64,000 nt of DNA from a candidate division WOR-1 bacterium RIFOXYB2_FULL_45_9 (lineage in GTDB: Bacteria; Margulisbacteria; WOR-1; O2-12-FULL-45-9; XYB2-FULL-48-7): positions 62,001-126,000 of the forward strand of contig MEUD01000001.1 of NCBI GenBank assembly GCA_001771575.1, given 5' to 3'. Shown here in pieces: positions 51,826 to 60,273 of the stretch (its first letter is position 1; every line of letters starts with the position of its first letter). The notes below the pieces were generated by a model. That model made no database searches. It saw nothing but the letters and a program-made list of their open reading frames with translations, and was not told the origin of the DNA. A program made the translations under genes and the position numbers.

Positions 51826-52012
51826 AAACAATCGGGCCGGGAAGATTGGTTGGTATAGTTTTCAAATTGATGGCGAACGTTTGCGAGAATATGCGAAACT
51901 TTCGGCCGCTGCCCGTTTGGAGTGGCTGGAAGAAGCTAATCAATTTTTTAATTCGATTTCCGATCCCGCTATTAAAGAGCGTTGGCGGCTTGGGCGGGAA
52001 GGAAAAATTTAA
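51818..52012 (+). CDS. Small partner protein of the nucleotidyltransferase
   Basis: 64 residues: MIENNRAGKIGWYSFQIDGERLREYAKLSAAARLEWLEEANQFF; a short beta start then helices with the A-R-L-x-W-L-E-E-A pattern seen in small proteins encoded next to such nucleotidyltransferases. The overlap (8 bases) indicates coupled translation. Possibly the antitoxin or substrate of its neighbour, which is not shown by sequence. Confidence 0.65.
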   Translation: MIENNRAGKIGWYSFQIDGERLREYAKLSAAARLEWLEEANQFFNSISDPAIKERWRLGREGKI

Positions 52013-52020
52013 TTTCTCTG

Positions 52021-52680
52021 ATGAATTTAAAACAAATCCTTGCCGAACTGAATAAACATGCCAATGCTAAAAATGTCGCTGGGATGGCCCGCTTTGGGAT
52101 TAATTCTAAAAATACGCTCGGCATCAATATCCCAACACTCCGCGCTTTGGCCAAGAAAATAGGGAAAGATCACCAGTTGGCAGTTGAGTTGTGGCAAACC
52201 GGGATCCACGAAGCGCGGCTCTTAGCCGGTTTCATCGATGATTATAAGCAGGTGACCGACCAACAGATGGAGCGGTGGGTCAAAGATTTTGATTCCTGGG
52301 ATATTTGTGACCAGGTTTGTTCCAATCTTTTTGATAAAACTCCTTTACCATATGAAAAAGCGAAGAAGTGGGCCGTTAGGAAGGAAGCATTCGTGCGACG
52401 GGCCGGGTTTGTGATGATGGCCTGCCTGGCGGTCCACGATAAAAAAGCGCCGGATGAGAAGTTTAAGCTTTTTTTTCCGCTGATCAAGGAATATTCGACC
52501 GATGAGCGGAACTTCGTAAAAAAAGCGGTCAATTGGGCTCTGCGGCAGATCGGCAAGCGGAACCCAGCTCTTAAGACAGAGGCGATAAAGTTGGGGGAAG
52601 AGATCGTTAAAGTTGATTCGCCGGCGGCGAAATGGATCGCTCGTGACGCGATCCGGGAATTAAAAAGCCGGAAGTTTTAA
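52021..52680 (+). CDS. AlkD-like DNA alkylation repair protein
   Basis: HEAT-like-repeat DNA glycosylase family (AlkC/AlkD) that removes bulky or cationic alkylated bases. 219 residues from the ATG at 52021: FGINSKNTLGINIPTLRALAKKIGKDHQLAVELWQTGIHEARLLAGFI, FDSWDICDQVCSNLF (the W-D-x-C-D active-site helix) and VKKAVNWALRQIGKRN. Eight bases after the small gene, so now part of that operon. Its first 21 bases are duplicated at 48625. The stop overlaps the convergent zinc-ribbon gene by 4 bases. Confidence 0.9.
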   Translation: MNLKQILAELNKHANAKNVAGMARFGINSKNTLGINIPTLRALAKKIGKDHQLAVELWQTGIHEARLLAGFIDDYKQVTDQQMERWVKDFDSWDICDQVCSNLFDKTPLPYEKAKKWAVRKEAFVRRAGFVMMACLAVHDKKAPDEKFKLFFPLIKEYSTDERNFVKKAVNWALRQIGKRNPALKTEAIKLGEEIVKVDSPAAKWIARDAIRELKSRKF

Positions 52681-53318
52681 AGTTTCTCCCCGCAGTCAGG
52701 ACAGAACTTAACCCCGGGATTCAGGGTTGCTTTGCATTTAGGACAGGCGGATAGGGCGAGGCTTTCTCCGCATTGCGGACAGAACTTGGCATTGGTCGCC
52801 AGCGGCGCTTCGCATTTGGGGCAGGAGGCTTTGATGTTCTTTCTCCAATATTCGGTCCCCAGTTTTTTATCTTCTTCGGCCATGGCGGCGTGAGCCCAGA
52901 CTTCTTCCACCGATTTGCTCGCTTGCGCGGCGGCCATTTCGACCCCAAGGTCGGGAGCGCACTCTTTGCACAGCCCCTTTTTGTCGTTCCAACAGCTCTT
53001 GCGGCAGACCCAGGTGGAACAGCGAGGGCACTGAATGAAACTGGGCTTGATCTCATTGACCGCTTTGCTGAAGGCCCCGTCATGGGCTTGTTTCCAGGCG
53101 GCGGAGCGGACCTGTTCGCCGATCACCGCGGCGCGGCTGAAGACCCCGCCAAAAATATTGCCGGCCGCCTGCAGAGCGCCTGCGATGTTCCCCGGGGCCC
53201 AACTTTCAAAGCTGGTCCGGTAACCGGTTCCACAGCGATTGCAGGTGAACTCGAACTGGAAGCCGCGATCGCTGCTGATATCATTATAATTTTTAACGAA
53301 CTCAATAATATTGCTCAT
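52677..53318 (-). CDS. Multi-zinc-ribbon protein
   Basis: 213 residues, unknown function. Cysteine pairs: CNRCG near the N-terminus; CPRCSTWVCRKSCWNDKKGLCKEC in the middle; and at the C-terminus two double zinc ribbons, CPKCEAPLATNAKFCPQCGESL and CPKCKATLNPGVKFCPDCGEKL. Between is a Gly/Ala-rich helix (GNIAGALQAAGNIFGGVFSRAAVIGEQ) that could be membrane-active. Probably a metal-binding scaffold in the cytoplasm. Confidence 0.75.
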   Translation of the reverse strand: MSNIIEFVKNYNDISSDRGFQFEFTCNRCGTGYRTSFESWAPGNIAGALQAAGNIFGGVFSRAAVIGEQVRSAAWKQAHDGAFSKAVNEIKPSFIQCPRCSTWVCRKSCWNDKKGLCKECAPDLGVEMAAAQASKSVEEVWAHAAMAEEDKKLGTEYWRKNIKASCPKCEAPLATNAKFCPQCGESLALSACPKCKATLNPGVKFCPDCGEKL

Positions 53319-53327
53319 AATTAAAGA

Positions 53328-53966
53328 TTATTCGAAGTTGAGCGGCAGGTTGAGACGTTTCTTCATGGCAATGTTATACTCGTCGATCTTGGCCTGGGCG
53401 TAGGCCGGCCTGATGTAGTGCGCCGGGGTGCTGTTGAAAGCGTCAATGAAGAAGCCGACGACCATGCCGAGCGCGCCGCCGGTCACCACTTTTGATTCGG
53501 CGCCGAAAGCGGCCCCGCCAAGCATGACGGTCAGTCCGGTCCCGATAAAGATGTTGCCGATAAACCGCATTTTGTTTTTCTGGTCTTCGATCGCCTGGAT
53601 GCGGTCGATCTCCCGGTTGTCGCCGATCAATCTAAGGAACTCCAGGTCGGAGATCTCGCTGATCCCGCCAAGATAGATATACCATTCGTTGATCTCTTTG
53701 ACCTCCGCCTTGGAGAAGCCCTGCTGGGTGATGTTGGTGTTTCTGGTGGTGTAATTGTCGGCGTAATAAGTGGAAGAGGTAATGTCGACGTCGTTATAGT
53801 TCCGTTTTTCGTCGATCAGCCGCTTCCTGGTCAAGAGCTCGAGCTTATTGTGCCGGTAGTAGAGCTTATTAATGTAGTCCTGGTCCGCCTGCTGGTTTGT
53901 TTCCTGCCCGACGGCGAGCGAAGCGGCAAAGAGGACCAGCAAAGAACCGATAATTAGTTTTTTCAT
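53328..53966 (-). CDS. Exported protein with C-terminal membrane helices
   Basis: 212 residues, no recognised family. Signal peptide MKKLIIGSLLVLFAASLAVGQ, then a Tyr/Asn/Asp-rich region (YYADNYTTRNTNITQQG), an acidic helical stretch (IQAIEDQKNKM), and two Gly-rich hydrophobic helices (about 133-150 and 157-172: IGNIFIGTGLTVMLGGAAFG, VTGGALGMVVGFFIDAF). Could sit in the inner membrane facing the periplasm. Confidence 0.7.
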   Translation of the reverse strand: MKKLIIGSLLVLFAASLAVGQETNQQADQDYINKLYYRHNKLELLTRKRLIDEKRNYNDVDITSSTYYADNYTTRNTNITQQGFSKAEVKEINEWYIYLGGISEISDLEFLRLIGDNREIDRIQAIEDQKNKMRFIGNIFIGTGLTVMLGGAAFGAESKVVTGGALGMVVGFFIDAFNSTPAHYIRPAYAQAKIDEYNIAMKKRLNLPLNFE

Positions 53967-53975
53967 AATGCTTGT

Positions 53976-53981
53976 ATTATA
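53976..53981 (-). promoter_or_regulatory. -10 box of the exported protein gene
   Basis: TATAAT on the minus strand, 9 bases before the ATG at 53966. Confidence 0.55.
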
Positions 53982-54058
53982 GAATATAAGCTGGATTATT
54001 TCTACTTTTCAAGGAAAATTATATCTGATATACTAAAGCTTGCCGCTGTGAAATAAGT

Positions 54059-54137
54059 GGGCCCGTGGTGTAGCCTGGTTTAACATGCCTGCCTGTCACG
54101 CAGGAGATCGAGGGTTCAAATCCCTTCGGGCCCGCCA
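54059..54137 (+). tRNA. tRNA-Asp, anticodon GTC
   Basis: Acceptor GGGCCCG/CGGGCCC, anticodon arm CCTGC-CTGTCAC-GCAGG, T arm GAGGG-TTCAAAT-CCCTT, discriminator G and encoded CCA (54135-54137). It ends 7 bases before the stop of the convergent pta gene. Confidence 0.95.
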
Positions 54138-54143
54138 CTTATT

Positions 54144-55139
54144 TTACTGCGCCTGCACTGCGGTTATCGCGATAACATTGAGGATGTCTTCCACGCTGCA
54201 ACCCCGGGAAAGATCGTTGACCGGTTTCGCTTCCCCCTGCAAAATTGGCCCGAAAGCCTGCGCTTTGGCTAACCGCTGGGTCAGCTTGTAGCCGATATTC
54301 CCGGCGTCAAGGTCGGGGAAAATAAGGACGTTTGCCCGTCCGGCGACGATGCTCCCCGGCGCTTTCCGGGAGCCGATCTCCGGGACAATAGCGGCGTCGA
54401 GCTGAAGCTCTCCGTCAAGGAGAAGATTGGGCTTTTTTTCTTTGGCGATTTTAGTCGCGTTAATTACCTTATCGACGTCCGGATGAACCGCCGAAGTTTT
54501 GGTCGAGAAAGAGAGCATGGCGACCCTTGGTTCGCGGCCGACGAGTTTTACGAACTGGTCGGCGGTCTGGATGGCGATGTCGGCTAATTGTTCCGCGGTC
54601 GGGTTGGGAACGACGCCGCAGTCGGCGAAAAAAATGATCCCTTCTTCGCCGAATGTTTTGTCCGGCATGATCATCACAAAATAGCTGGAGATGATCGATT
54701 GTCCGGCTCCTTTGCCGATACAGTCGATTGTTGCCCGGAGGGTGTCGGCGGTGGTGTGGGTCGCGCCGGAGACCATGCCGTCGGCTTCTCCCTGGTCGAT
54801 CAGCATCGCTCCAAAGTAGGGGTAATCACGGGTCAGGAGCTGGCGGGCTTTTTCGATCGTCATCCCTTTGGCGGCCCGTTTGTCTTTTAACACCTGGATA
54901 TATTTATCGAGTTTGGGATGCTCCAGCGGATTGACGATGGTCATGCCGGAGAGGTCGACGTCGCCGGCGCCGGGGGTCTTTTTTATTTTATCGGCTTCGC
55001 CGATCAGGACGATCCTGGCGATCTTGCTTTGGGCGGCCAGCTCCGCTGCTTTCAGGGTCCGGGCATCGTCGGTTTCCGGGAGGACTATCGTTTTATTGAG
55101 GCGCTTGGCTTTGTTCCAGATCTCGGCGATTAAATCCAT
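54144..55139 (-). CDS. pta: Phosphate acetyltransferase
   Basis: Converts acetyl-CoA and phosphate to acetyl phosphate, the first step of acetate fermentation with ATP gain. 331 residues, the short Pta form: [114 protein letters not shown] and [18 protein letters not shown]. All family blocks present. Six bases after the DUF362 gene. No ackA in the window. Confidence 0.96.
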   Translation of the reverse strand: MDLIAEIWNKAKRLNKTIVLPETDDARTLKAAELAAQSKIARIVLIGEADKIKKTPGAGDVDLSGMTIVNPLEHPKLDKYIQVLKDKRAAKGMTIEKARQLLTRDYPYFGAMLIDQGEADGMVSGATHTTADTLRATIDCIGKGAGQSIISSYFVMIMPDKTFGEEGIIFFADCGVVPNPTAEQLADIAIQTADQFVKLVGREPRVAMLSFSTKTSAVHPDVDKVINATKIAKEKKPNLLLDGELQLDAAIVPEIGSRKAPGSIVAGRANVLIFPDLDAGNIGYKLTQRLAKAQAFGPILQGEAKPVNDLSRGCSVEDILNVIAITAVQAQ

Positions 55140-55145
55140 GATTTT

Positions 55146-56069
55146 TTATTTTACCACAAGCTCATACTTCCGGCTACCCAGGCAGATCTTCTCGGCGTGA
55201 GAGAGCTGGACGCTCCAGTCGACGGCTGGCCAGAGAGCGCGGAATTTGTCATGGCCGGCCGCTTTGTTGACCAGATCGACGCAAGCCTGGTCGAGAGCGA
55301 CCGGGTCGAGGGAGGCGGCGATTCCGATGTCCGGAACGACCGGCGGGTCATTGTGCGGATAACAGTCGCAATTCGGCGAAACGTCGGTGATAAAGTTTAT
55401 ATAAGCGATCTTTCCCTTAAATTGAGCGGCGATCCCGGCGGCATATTCGGCGATTTTCTCCTGGACCAATTCGGGGGAGCCGAACCAGCAGGCGTCAAGG
55501 GTCTGGTTTTTGCGGCAGGTCTTGACCTCGGGGCAATGAAGGCAATCCTGGTGCATTTTTAGCTTTCCCAGTTTGCTCCCCAGTCCCATGCCGATATTTT
55601 TCAGGGCGCCGCCGAAGCCGGTCGTTTCATGGCCTTTGAAGTGGGTTAAGACAATCATCGTTCCGGCGGTCAGCGCTCCGGCGGCGACGTAAAGCTTTTT
55701 GAAATGGGGGTAATTTACGGCCAATTCGCGGCCCCACTGGTCTCCCGGTTCATCGGCGATGATCGCTTCCGCTCCGGTATTTGCTGACGTATAGCCATGT
55801 TCGTGGGCGGTTTGTAAATGGGTCTCGTTGTCGTTCCGTTTGCCCTGGTATAAGGTGTTCGCGTCGGTCCAAAAGGGAAGCCCGCCAAGCTGTCTGATCA
55901 GCCGGGCGATCGGGCTGACCCGGTCGGGCTTAAGGTAGGCGGTATTACCCGGTTCACCAAAATGGATCTTAAGGGCGACGGCGTCGTTTTGGAAGATGAT
56001 CTTGCTGAAACCGGCAGTTTCAAATATTTCTTTGGCTTTTGAGATGTCTGAAGAGAAAAAGACATTCAT
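55146..56069 (-). CDS. DUF362 domain protein (Fe-S, ferredoxin-like context)
   Basis: 307 residues from the ATG at 56069, which overlaps the upstream stop (ATGA); longer frames run into the glycosylase gene. DUF362 core: VALKIHFGEPGNTAYLKPDRVSPIARLI, FWTDANTLYQGKRN, HFKGHETTGFGGALKNIGMGLGSKLGKLKMHQD. Cysteines CLHCPEVKTC and NCDCYPHNDPP may bind a metal cluster. Family members are anaerobe-rich and of unknown reaction. The tail GIAASLDPVALDQACVDLVNKA is typical. Confidence 0.88.
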   Translation of the reverse strand: MNVFFSSDISKAKEIFETAGFSKIIFQNDAVALKIHFGEPGNTAYLKPDRVSPIARLIRQLGGLPFWTDANTLYQGKRNDNETHLQTAHEHGYTSANTGAEAIIADEPGDQWGRELAVNYPHFKKLYVAAGALTAGTMIVLTHFKGHETTGFGGALKNIGMGLGSKLGKLKMHQDCLHCPEVKTCRKNQTLDACWFGSPELVQEKIAEYAAGIAAQFKGKIAYINFITDVSPNCDCYPHNDPPVVPDIGIAASLDPVALDQACVDLVNKAAGHDKFRALWPAVDWSVQLSHAEKICLGSRKYELVVK

Positions 56070-56707
56070 TTGACAGTGGACAATTCTTCGACTTTCTTCA
56101 AATATTCCAGCGCGTTCTTGACCTCCTGCATGTCCTGCCAGGTGATCCATTTTGGCGCCCCTTTTTCTTTTGAAGGATTGCGCAGGAGGTAAGCGGGATG
56201 GAAGAGCGGCATGACCGAAATATCCTGGTTTCCCGGGAACTTGAACCAGCGGCCGCGAATGGAGGTCATCGGCTCGTCAAGCTTTAAGATCGCTTTGACT
56301 GCCGGCGCGCCGAGCAAAATGATGATCTTTGGGTCGACCAGCCGGACCTGGGCGGCAAGGTAGGGGGCGCAGGCCGCCTGTTCGGTCGCCAGCGGAGCCC
56401 GGTTGTTTGGCGGGCGGCATTTGACGGTATTGGCGATATAAACATCGTCCGGCCGTTTGATCCCGACTGAGCCAAGGATCTGGGTCAATAGTTGTCCGGC
56501 CCGGCCGACAAAAGGAAAGCCCTGCTCGTCCTCGTCCGCTCCAGGAGCTTCGCCGATGATCATCAGGTTGCACGGAACAGGGCCGTTGCCGAAAACAACT
56601 TTGGTCCGGCCGTTGGAGAGAGGGCATTTGGTGCAGGTTTGCGCGAGCTGTTCGATCTCGTTATAAGACATTTGGCTAAGATCAGGTTCGTTTATAAGCA
56701 ATCCCAT
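56066..56707 (-). CDS. Type-4 uracil-DNA glycosylase (Fe-S)
   Basis: Removes uracil from DNA. 213 residues: 4Fe-4S ligands C25 and C28 (CTKCPL), C97 and C113 (KCRPPNN...AACAPYL, spaced by 15 as usual); motif A GEAPGADEDEQGFPFVGRAGQLL and motif B PLFHPAYLLRNP. Full family length. First gene of UDG-DUF362-pta. TGCTAAAAT ends 8 bases before its ATG. Confidence 0.94.
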   Translation of the reverse strand: MGLLINEPDLSQMSYNEIEQLAQTCTKCPLSNGRTKVVFGNGPVPCNLMIIGEAPGADEDEQGFPFVGRAGQLLTQILGSVGIKRPDDVYIANTVKCRPPNNRAPLATEQAACAPYLAAQVRLVDPKIIILLGAPAVKAILKLDEPMTSIRGRWFKFPGNQDISVMPLFHPAYLLRNPSKEKGAPKWITWQDMQEVKNALEYLKKVEELSTVK

Positions 56708-56715
56708 TGTCTAAA

Positions 56716-56724
56716 ATTTTAGCA
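56716..56724 (-). promoter_or_regulatory. Extended -10 box of the UDG operon
   Basis: TGCTAAAAT on the minus strand with 8 bases to the ATG at 56707; no Shine-Dalgarno. Confidence 0.5.
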
Positions 56725-56747
56725 CCAATAAAGGAGAAAATCAAAAA

Positions 56748-57455
56748 CTAGTAAGGGATTTTAATTCTAAAGGGGAGTGTTAATGGCGGATTAACAATCA
56801 AGGAATTGGTGGTGAAATACAAAACTGGAGGGAAATATTCGCTATGATACGCAAGATTTGTTTGGTAGGGATACATCAACTTTCTCACCTGGTCAGAGCC
56901 TAAACCGACCGGCCGATCAATATAAACCTCCTGATAATTTCTTGGTCGGTTTCCTGCAAGATCTATGCACCATTGATACATGAAATTAGTCAGGGCCTGT
57001 GCGCAGGCCAGGACCTTGAGGTTAATAAATTCGTCCGAAGGATCGATCGGGTGGACCTGTTGCATGGCGTTCAGCCGCAAGCCGGTCCCAACCTGTTCAA
57101 TTTCCAGGGAATTAAATCCGGCCACCAGGTTGAATTGGAGTCCGCCGGGAAGATTTTTTAAGGGATCAGGGTATCCGGCCAGCAGTTGGGCGTACTTTTG
57201 GTAATTATCGAAAGCGTTCAGGGAGGTGTCCAGCCCCTGGGTCGTGAAAATATGATCAAACTTGTTTTGGGCCGCCAGGCTCATGACGACCACTCTTTTT
57301 GCCTGCTCAAAAGCTGGTTCGCCAGCCGGATCGTAGGCCAAGGCCTTGCTCTGGCGGCGTCTCAACAGGTCCGAGGCGGCCCGAGAAGCCGATAGCAGTT
57401 CTCTTTCAGAGTACTGGTGTAATCTTGGCAATAAAAATTGGACCCGATTGGTCAT
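56748..57455 (-). CDS. Hypothetical protein
   Basis: 235 residues, no signal peptide or known motif. Helical N-terminal part (LHQYSERELLSASRAASDLLRRRQSKALAYDPAG), then mixed structure (LAAQNKFDHIFTTQGLDTSLNAF, PGGLQFNLVAGFNSLEIEQVGTGLRLNAMQQVHP) and a Tyr/Pro/Asn-rich end. Shine-Dalgarno GGGAGAA. Probably forms a unit with the gene at 57511, 55 bases upstream on the same strand. Confidence 0.65.
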   Translation of the reverse strand: MTNRVQFLLPRLHQYSERELLSASRAASDLLRRRQSKALAYDPAGEPAFEQAKRVVVMSLAAQNKFDHIFTTQGLDTSLNAFDNYQKYAQLLAGYPDPLKNLPGGLQFNLVAGFNSLEIEQVGTGLRLNAMQQVHPIDPSDEFINLKVLACAQALTNFMYQWCIDLAGNRPRNYQEVYIDRPVGLGSDQVRKLMYPYQTNLAYHSEYFPPVLYFTTNSLIVNPPLTLPFRIKIPY

Positions 57456-57510
57456 TGTTTCTCCCGGTTATTTGTCGATAATAAAAGAGGGTAATTTCAG
57501 GCTATTTCGA

Positions 57511-58536
57511 CTATTCGGCCCCTTTGGGGAGATAATTCTTTTTTTTAGGTAGAAAGAGGGCAGGATCATACTTTACGCTTAACCATACCAGAGCGGTCCG
57601 GAAGGCTTCGGTTAAATCTGCCGGGGGGAGGCTGGTCCGATCGGATCGGAAGGCGGTTAAAATACCCAGTGCCCAGTTAAAACCTCGTGTTTCAAGCTCC
57701 CTCGCGTCATAGGGATGAGGAAGATCCGCTTGGCCTGGCTGGTGGATCGAATGGTCATATTTTCGCGCTTCGGCTGTTCTTGCTTCCGGGGTTAAGGCGG
57801 CAAACTGTCTGATTGCCTCTTCCAAAAGGGCTTTTACCGGCAAAGGATGGGGGGTGATAATAATTGATGTAATTGTTTCTCTCCAGGTATCGTCCTCAAT
57901 TTTGGACACGTTGATATTTTCGGTAATAACATAGGTCAGATCCCGATCAAGCCTGTCAGCGGTTTGGACCGGCAGAGGAGTGGCACTGGCAATGGGGATA
58001 ATATTCCCGTTGGCAAGTATTTCACCAGCTCGTAGAACATAGTATATTTTCTCAAAGCGGCTAAGTATCGCGCCTGAATATCTGGCGTATTTTGCTGGAT
58101 CGCCGATCATTTGCAGGGCGACCAGGTTTTGGGATAAAAATTGACTAAGATCAACCTTGCCATTTGGCGTGATGGCAAAAAAGTTGTTGACCAGCAGATT
58201 GTCGTTAGGTAGTTCCTCGGGTCTGGTAAAAGCAGTCTCCGTATCAAGGTAATTATTAATGGTTATCCTGGCTTGAGCGATAATTTGCGCTGGACCCAGC
58301 TTCTCGATCTCTTCAATATTTGGGGCCAGCACTTTCATCAGGTCGGTGTTGTTCATCATCTTGTTAAATTGATTGATGATATCTTGCACGCTTTCAGGGG
58401 CTTTATCAAAAAACTGCTTGGCCAGGCGATTTTGCATCAACCGAGTGGTTAATGGATGTGGGCTGACAACCCCTCCGGTTTGTTCCGCCTGATGAGCGGC
58501 GATTGAATGTGAATGATTGATTGGCGATGAGCGCAT
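57511..58536 (-). CDS. Hypothetical protein
   Basis: 341 residues from the ATG at 58536 (MRSSPINHSH), chosen for its Shine-Dalgarno AGGAGA. No signal peptide or known motif. The N-terminal ~25 residues are polar; then helices (FDKAPESVQDIINQFNKMMNNTDLMKVLAPNIEEIEKLGPAQIIAQARITINNYL) and a C-terminal half with LPVKALLEEAIRQFAALTPEARTAEARKY and ELETRGFNWALGILTAFRSD. Composition resembles the proteins at 56748 and 59662. Confidence 0.65.
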   Translation of the reverse strand: MRSSPINHSHSIAAHQAEQTGGVVSPHPLTTRLMQNRLAKQFFDKAPESVQDIINQFNKMMNNTDLMKVLAPNIEEIEKLGPAQIIAQARITINNYLDTETAFTRPEELPNDNLLVNNFFAITPNGKVDLSQFLSQNLVALQMIGDPAKYARYSGAILSRFEKIYYVLRAGEILANGNIIPIASATPLPVQTADRLDRDLTYVITENINVSKIEDDTWRETITSIIITPHPLPVKALLEEAIRQFAALTPEARTAEARKYDHSIHQPGQADLPHPYDARELETRGFNWALGILTAFRSDRTSLPPADLTEAFRTALVWLSVKYDPALFLPKKKNYLPKGAE

Positions 58537-58604
58537 AGGATCTCCTGTGAATACATATCGTAACAAATATCGAAAATATTGCATAATATGAGGTCAAATT
58601 AAAC

Positions 58605-59624
58605 TTAATTTAAATTTAATTTGTAGCGGGTCGCCCGGCTTTCCCCTTCCTTGATAATTACCCCCCCCTTGATCAGCGGGGTGATGAGCTGGTTGATCCT
58701 GGCGCGGGAGACTTTTAGTTCGGTCATCAGTTCGTTGACCTGGACCGAGCGCCGGTCGCGCAGGAGGCGGAGGGTCTCTTCCTGGCGCCGGGAGATGGCG
58801 AGCGGGTAATTGGCGGTCACCTGCAACCCTTCGATCCGTTTTTTTGTCCGCTTCAGGGTTTCAACCACTCCCTGGGCGACATATTCGATCCAATGGGTCA
58901 GATCGTAGTCCAGGCCGCGGGCCTGCTGGATCTTCTGATAGTAGAGCTTGAGGTCCCCGGCAAAAAATTCGTCGAGGCTGAAAATATGATGAAGGTCAAA
59001 TTCCCGCTGGTAGAGGATCAGGGTGCTGATGGCGCGGGCCAGCCGGCCGTTCCCGTCGCTGAACGGGTGGATCGAAACGAAGCGATGATGGAAGATCGCG
59101 CAAACTAAAATACTGTGGAGTTCCCCGGCTTTTTTGCTGTTGACCCAGGCGAGCAGATCGGCGACCGCGGCCGGCGTTTCGGCCGGAGAGGTCGGGGTAT
59201 GGACCCTGATCTTTTGGTCGTCGACGACATAGTTCTGTTTGGTTTTATAGCGGCCGCTTTTTTCTTCGGAGAGGAGCCCGTGGGTGATGATCTGGTGCAG
59301 ATTGAAGACCAAAGCTTCATCGATCGGCGCTTTGGTGTTGTGGGAGATCCAGATCATTGCCTTTAAATAATTAGTGACTTCCACCTCGTGCTTTTGGGAA
59401 TGGCCGACCGTTTCACCCCGCTCGACCGCTTTGACTTCCGGCAGGGTCAGGGCGTTCCCCTCGATCGAGGTCGAGAAGTGGGCCTGCCGGGCTCTGGTAT
59501 CTTTCTGCATAAGAGGGAGCCAGGCGAGCTGGAGGGGCGCCAGTTCGATCCAGGTTTTAAGCGCGCTCGCTTCGTCAATTAAGTTTAATAAGTAAGGCGT
59601 TATCCTAAATATTGGTTTGTACAT
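58605..59624 (-). CDS. Fic-domain protein (class II, likely AMPylase) with winged helix
   Basis: 339 residues. Fic motif HPFSDGNGR at 186-194 is canonical (catalytic His, phosphate-binding G-N-G-R), so nucleotide transfer is likely. The inhibitory helix motif S-x-x-x-E-G (STSIEG, 51-56) lies before the Fic core, the class II arrangement that self-restrains activity. C-terminal ~70 residues (ISRRQEETLRLLRDRRSVQVNELMTELKVSRARINQLITPLIKGGVI) form a winged-helix, suggesting DNA binding or autoregulation. A TATAAT box (59637-59642) is 12 bases before the start. Confidence 0.92.
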   Translation of the reverse strand: MYKPIFRITPYLLNLIDEASALKTWIELAPLQLAWLPLMQKDTRARQAHFSTSIEGNALTLPEVKAVERGETVGHSQKHEVEVTNYLKAMIWISHNTKAPIDEALVFNLHQIITHGLLSEEKSGRYKTKQNYVVDDQKIRVHTPTSPAETPAAVADLLAWVNSKKAGELHSILVCAIFHHRFVSIHPFSDGNGRLARAISTLILYQREFDLHHIFSLDEFFAGDLKLYYQKIQQARGLDYDLTHWIEYVAQGVVETLKRTKKRIEGLQVTANYPLAISRRQEETLRLLRDRRSVQVNELMTELKVSRARINQLITPLIKGGVIIKEGESRATRYKLNLN

Positions 59625-59661
59625 TTGAATATGATAATTATACTAAAGCGTAAAGGAAGCG

Positions 59662-60186
59662 TCAAGTGTTGGGTTGAGCTGGTTTCTTTGGAGTTCGGCC
59701 TAAGCAGGTGATCATGTAGGTTAGAGTCTCGCTTCCGGGGAGGGAGCTCAAGCTTGGCTGGCTCGGTTCAGTGGACATCGCGTTAGCTGCTTCCTGGACG
59801 ATCAGCTGGCGTTGCACGGATAGGGAATGACCAAGAAACGCTTGAGCGAAGGAGGTCAGTGATAAATAATAATCGCGCATTGCTTGAGCGCTGGTTTCTT
59901 TATAAGATATCCGGAGCATTGGATTGGTCTTCACGCGATCAATAAAATCCCGGTCTGCAAATAATGCTTTAACTTCAGCGAAAGAAGCAAGCTTTTCAAG
60001 ACTGAAATCTCTTTTTTCTGCTTCTTTAGCCAGAAGGTAAGTTGACTTTTCCCTTTTTAATTGGGAAAGTATTATTCCGCGCAGGGTCGCGCCAAGTCCG
60101 CTATGCGTGAAATATGTTTCCCACGCGGAGCGTCGAACACCGTAAACCATTTTTGGGCCTAATCTCGCGGAGGAGCAAATATTCAT
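59662..60186 (-). CDS. Hypothetical helical protein
   Basis: 174 residues, unknown. Starts MNICSSARLGPKMVYGVRR; mostly helical (TLRGIILSQLKREKSTYLLAKEAEKRDFSLEKLASFAEVKALFADRDFIDRVK; AMRDYYLSLTSFAQAFLGHSLSVQRQLIVQEAANAM) with a Pro/Ser-rich tail. No signal peptide, no partner gene on the same strand nearby. Confidence 0.6.
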   Translation of the reverse strand: MNICSSARLGPKMVYGVRRSAWETYFTHSGLGATLRGIILSQLKREKSTYLLAKEAEKRDFSLEKLASFAEVKALFADRDFIDRVKTNPMLRISYKETSAQAMRDYYLSLTSFAQAFLGHSLSVQRQLIVQEAANAMSTEPSQPSLSSLPGSETLTYMITCLGRTPKKPAQPNT

Positions 60187-60259
60187 AAATAATTATCGTA
60201 ATAATATAGCTGAAATTTCAGTCGCGACGGTCGGTTTGCGTTTGGATCGGCACTTAAGA

Positions 60260-60265
60260 TATAAT
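60260..60265 (+). promoter_or_regulatory. -10 box of the slipin gene
   Basis: TATAAT, 8 bases before the ATG at 60274, no Shine-Dalgarno. Confidence 0.55.
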
Positions 60266-60273
60266 ATACAATT

